Assembly: GCF_029168945.1 (NCBI RefSeq)
Contig: NC_083605.1
Location: forward strand, 18,985,280 to 19,049,279
Direction: 5' to 3'
DNA: 64,000 bases
Origin: Cannabis sativa
Taxonomy: Eukaryota > Streptophyta > Magnoliopsida > Rosales > Cannabaceae
A program made the position numbers and the translations under genes. A model generated the notes under the pieces. The model did no database searches and was not told the origin of the DNA. It worked only from the letters and a program-made list of their open reading frames with translations. Positions 61,205-64,000 of the stretch are shown in pieces. Numbering within the stretch: position 1 is the stretch's first letter; each line of letters opens with the position of its first letter.

Positions 61205-62360
61205 GTAAAGTCCTTTTTGGCAAGTTAGTTGAAAAAATATTTTTTACTTAATGGTAAGATATTTTTGCATTTATGACCGATTGTCTTACCTTGTATATTT
61301 GGATTTAGTTGATCTTTTCTTGGTTAGGAAAGATGCTTTTAATGCTGGATCTTTCCTTTGTTTGGAAATTTCTTGTAAGAGAATCTTTTCTCTTATGGAA
61401 AGTTGGTTTATAAAGGAAACCTTAATTAAATGTCTTATCCTCATTAAATTAGATTGTATCTTGATACAATCAGAATATATAATCTGTTTATGACAGGAAT
61501 CAAAAATTAATGGAGGATCGGACCCGATTATAGCAAGTTTCCTTTTTCTGGTCTGATTTGCTGCGTCAGCTTCTGATTTTGATGCTACAGATCGTGTTTA
61601 TCTTAGGAAATATTTGTACAGCTGTAGATTCGATCTTGTGGCTGTCTCTAGGGTTTCTATGTTCTATAAATAGGACCTAGAGAGCAGTCATTCGAATCAG
61701 CTCTTCTATAATTCATTTTTTGCACTTATCTTATTTGAGAGAAGAGAGTTTCTTTGTTATGTGAGAGCCTAGTTGTTCATATAGGTTCTAGTATTTCATA
61801 TATTAGTTCTTACTCTATCCTAGAGTTTGTTAAGAATGACTTGACTGAACAAGAGAGTGGTCTTCGGGAGAAGACTTGATGAAGACTTACTTCGGGAGGA
61901 AGTAAGCACTTTGGTCTTTGGGAGAAGACTTGTTGAAGCCTTACTTCGGGAGGAAGTAAGCACTCACACTTCAAAGACGAAGGGAGTTCGGGCTTGAAGG
62001 TGTTTCAGAAGTCAGATTCATAAAGTGCATTACAAAGGATTGCGGCAATCATTTAGAGGGAGTCTAAACTTGTTTAAGTCAAATTTCTTTGTAGTTGATA
62101 CTTTATTAATTGATTTTATTCTCTGGGCGTGGCCCCGTGGACTAGGAGTGTTCGGGAGAACACTGATATCACGTATAAATCTCTTGTGTCAAGTTATTTA
62201 ATTTTCTGCAAATATTTTTATATTCTGCCTGTTCTGTTTTGTCGCTACAAAACTGGTTTCTGTAGTAACAGAATTACATTCTGCTTCTGCAGGCGTATAC
62301 AGTTTTGTATTTTCGTATATATTATTGACATTTGCAAAAATTTGGTTTTTTAAAAGCAAA
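61205..62360 (+). repeat. Probable solo LTR (copia-like), boundaries uncertain
   Basis: The order of parts is that of an LTR: AT-rich U3, TATA (TCTATAAATAGG, near 61674-61685), a leader with two 53-bp direct repeats at 61858-61910 and 61912-61964 built on CGGGAGAAGACTTG and CGGGAGGAAGTAAGCACT. A U5-like region follows with GTGGCCCCGTGGACTAGGAG and CACGTATAAATCTCTTGTGT, phrases typical of plant copia LTRs. No internal domain follows. The TG..CA ends and duplication could not be fixed. Confidence 0.55.
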
Positions 62361-63149
62361 CTAACCTAAAGAGAGAGAAAGGACTATTCAAATACTGTGT
62401 CGAATACATTTACTTTTGTTCACATATATGGGATATACTTGAAAGAAAAAATAATGTAAGGAGGAGAAAGGTCTGAAATAATAGGCCACGTGTCTATGGC
62501 CAAAGAAAAGGAGCAGGAGACTCAAATAAACAAAGCATGATTGCTTTCGTCACCTACTTTTGCACTTCGTATATAATTATATAATTAAATTCAACTTCAA
62601 AAGACCTTCTATCATTGGGCTTCTAGCATTCAAAATATCATTTTACAAATCAAGGCCCACAAGTTTAAGTCAACTAAGGTCATACCATGTATACTTTTCA
62701 AACTAAGATATTAGACATATACATTATATGTTCCGAGTACATATATATACATATAACAAAATCAAAATCAACATAAAAATATATATGTACATCCTTATTA
62801 TTATTATTATTATCACAACAATTACTGCCATTATTATTTTTACCACATACTATTTATCTCTCTCACACACACACATATATATATATATGTGTATACATAT
62901 ACTACTCGTTTAAATTATTTCTAATATAAACTCAATATTTATACATTCTCCAAGTCAATCAATACGCAAAAAAATAAAAGTTATTATTGATACATATATT
63001 TCAATTTTTTGTCGGTCAGCGCAACTACATTTTAAGTCAACGACACTTGACTCAAAGAGTAAGAGACAAACTATAGTGGCCAAAAATTGCACCAGATCCA
63101 AATGCCTCTTACATTCTAAATCAGAATCACAATCCTTCAAGACCAAGTC
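62361..63149. repeat. Non-coding AT-rich stretch with microsatellites
   Basis: (TTA)n lies at 62796-62812, and a compound (CA)n(TA)n at 62863-62888. No gene is supported; frames at 62728-62913 and 62955-63146 are low complexity or lack motifs. Confidence 0.6.
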
Positions 63150-63700
63150 AGTAAATATAACCCACTCATCTAAAATGCATTGGGCTTTGCCTAAAATACA
63201 AGGCCCAAACGAGCCCAGTAGCTACAAGACCAATTAAATATAAAAGATAGGAACGAGTCTAACTGATCTACAAGAATCAATCCTTCCTCCTAGAAAAGGA
63301 AAAGACCACTTCCCACGTTCGTTCTTTAAAACAAATGAGTTTGTCCATCAGAGGCTCTATAAAAGAAGAACCTAGAAGTCTTGAGGGATCATCTCATCTT
63401 CACTCACTAAACACTCATTCAAGCATACACGCAATATATTAATATTATTATTACCAGTCCTTCTCCATCACTTCACAGTGGAAATATTTATTTTATATTT
63501 TCTTTATTTACATTCATCTATTCTTTATTCGAATTATTTACTGACTTGATCGTCGGAGTTCCTTCGGCTGGCACCATCCTAGTGTCCCAAGGTCTTAACA
63601 GTCATTTTTCTTTGTTCTAGAGGTTGTCAGTGCCTGCGATCTTTCCATTCAGATCATTATAGATTTTTCCCTCTACAGTCGTTCAGAGAAAATTTAAGGT
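63150..63700 (+). repeat. LTR-like promoter sequence (gypsy type), partial
   Basis: A TATA (CTCTATAAAAGA, about 63356-63367) is followed by a leader with CACTCACTAAACACTCATTC, then GACTTGATCGTCGGAGTTC and CGGCTGGCACC. These phrases resemble the R-U5 region of Tat/Ogre-type LTRs. The left boundary and partner were not found. Confidence 0.45.
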
Positions 63701-64000
63701 CTTTTATCAAGAAAATTATAAAAATCACAATTATAGTTCAAAAGACTGTAACAAAATATATACGTTACCTGTTCATGTTCATTGGGTGGTGTGGGTATTG
63801 TGATTGAAGCATCACTTGTTGATTCTATTATAATTTTGAATGATTAGTTATTACATATAATAGATTGAGAGAAAAAATTAAAGAAAAGAAGCAAAATGAG
63901 AAGAGACAAGAAAATTATTTAGGGTTTATTTTTATTGCAATGAATGTCAAATTCTTTTGTCTGTGACTGCCACCACTTGCCACCATTTATGAACAATGGT
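63701..64000. other. Non-coding end of window
   Basis: I see no gene or recognisable repeat in these last 300 bases. Confidence 0.4.

Noticed and set aside
1..64000. A new multi-gene or defence-like system
   Set aside because: Apart from VDE, all coding sequence found belongs to known transposon families or a gene scrap; nothing suggests co-operating unknown genes.

Overview
This is a stretch of plant nuclear DNA, very probably from a eudicot. It has one convincing host gene, plant violaxanthin de-epoxidase (VDE), with plant-type introns. The rest is mainly LTR retrotransposons (Ty1/copia and Ty3/gypsy), plus DNA-transposon remnants (hAT, CACTA) and MITEs. The species cannot be read from the sequence. 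There is no prokaryotic gene organisation, and I saw no tRNA or rRNA gene and no CRISPR array.

Layout. 1-2936: two overlapping copies of a hAT-like transposon on the minus strand, one inserted into the other. 3544-3855: a C-terminal scrap of a SUV3-like RNA helicase. 4531-4927: a Mutator-type MITE with perfect 9-bp target-site duplications. 5600-7986: promoter region and five coding exons of VDE. 8640-9665 and 17508-18250: an AT-rich repetitive tract split by an Athila-like Ty3/gypsy element (9671-17502, minus strand). That element lost most of pol and carries a CACTA remnant (11143-12232). A second MITE (17720-17947) sits in the same tract.

18836-58570 is a nest of retrotransposons. An old plus-strand Tat-like Ty3/gypsy element survives as four fragments (18836-19763, 33543-33924, 36003-36092, 46371-46700). 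These are separated by a copia complex (19764-33542), a solo LTR (33925-35997) and a nearly intact but gag-less copia element (36093-46365). It then abuts a minus-strand Tat-like element (46690-58570) that reads, from right to left, LTR-PBS-gag-PR-RT-RH-IN. That second element is interrupted by a solo copia LTR (49463-53209), which itself contains another solo LTR, and by an Athila-type solo LTR (54798-56302) flanked by an unusual 53-bp duplication.

58571-64000 holds LTR-like promoter sequences, a roughly 90-bp tandem array of about eight units (60163-60860), a probable copia-type solo LTR (61205-62360), microsatellites and a further LTR-like stretch near 63150-63700.

Function. Only VDE looks like a working host gene; it acts in the thylakoid lumen in the xanthophyll cycle. 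All transposon genes seen are broken or incomplete. The copia pol at 41073-44396 is closest to intact, with two nonsense codons in one frame. I found no new multi-gene system. The most notable items are structural: same-family LTRs nested head-to-head twice, a mosaic LTR, the 53-bp flanking duplication, a conserved repeated motif in the copia spacer, and a probable GC-AG intron in VDE.
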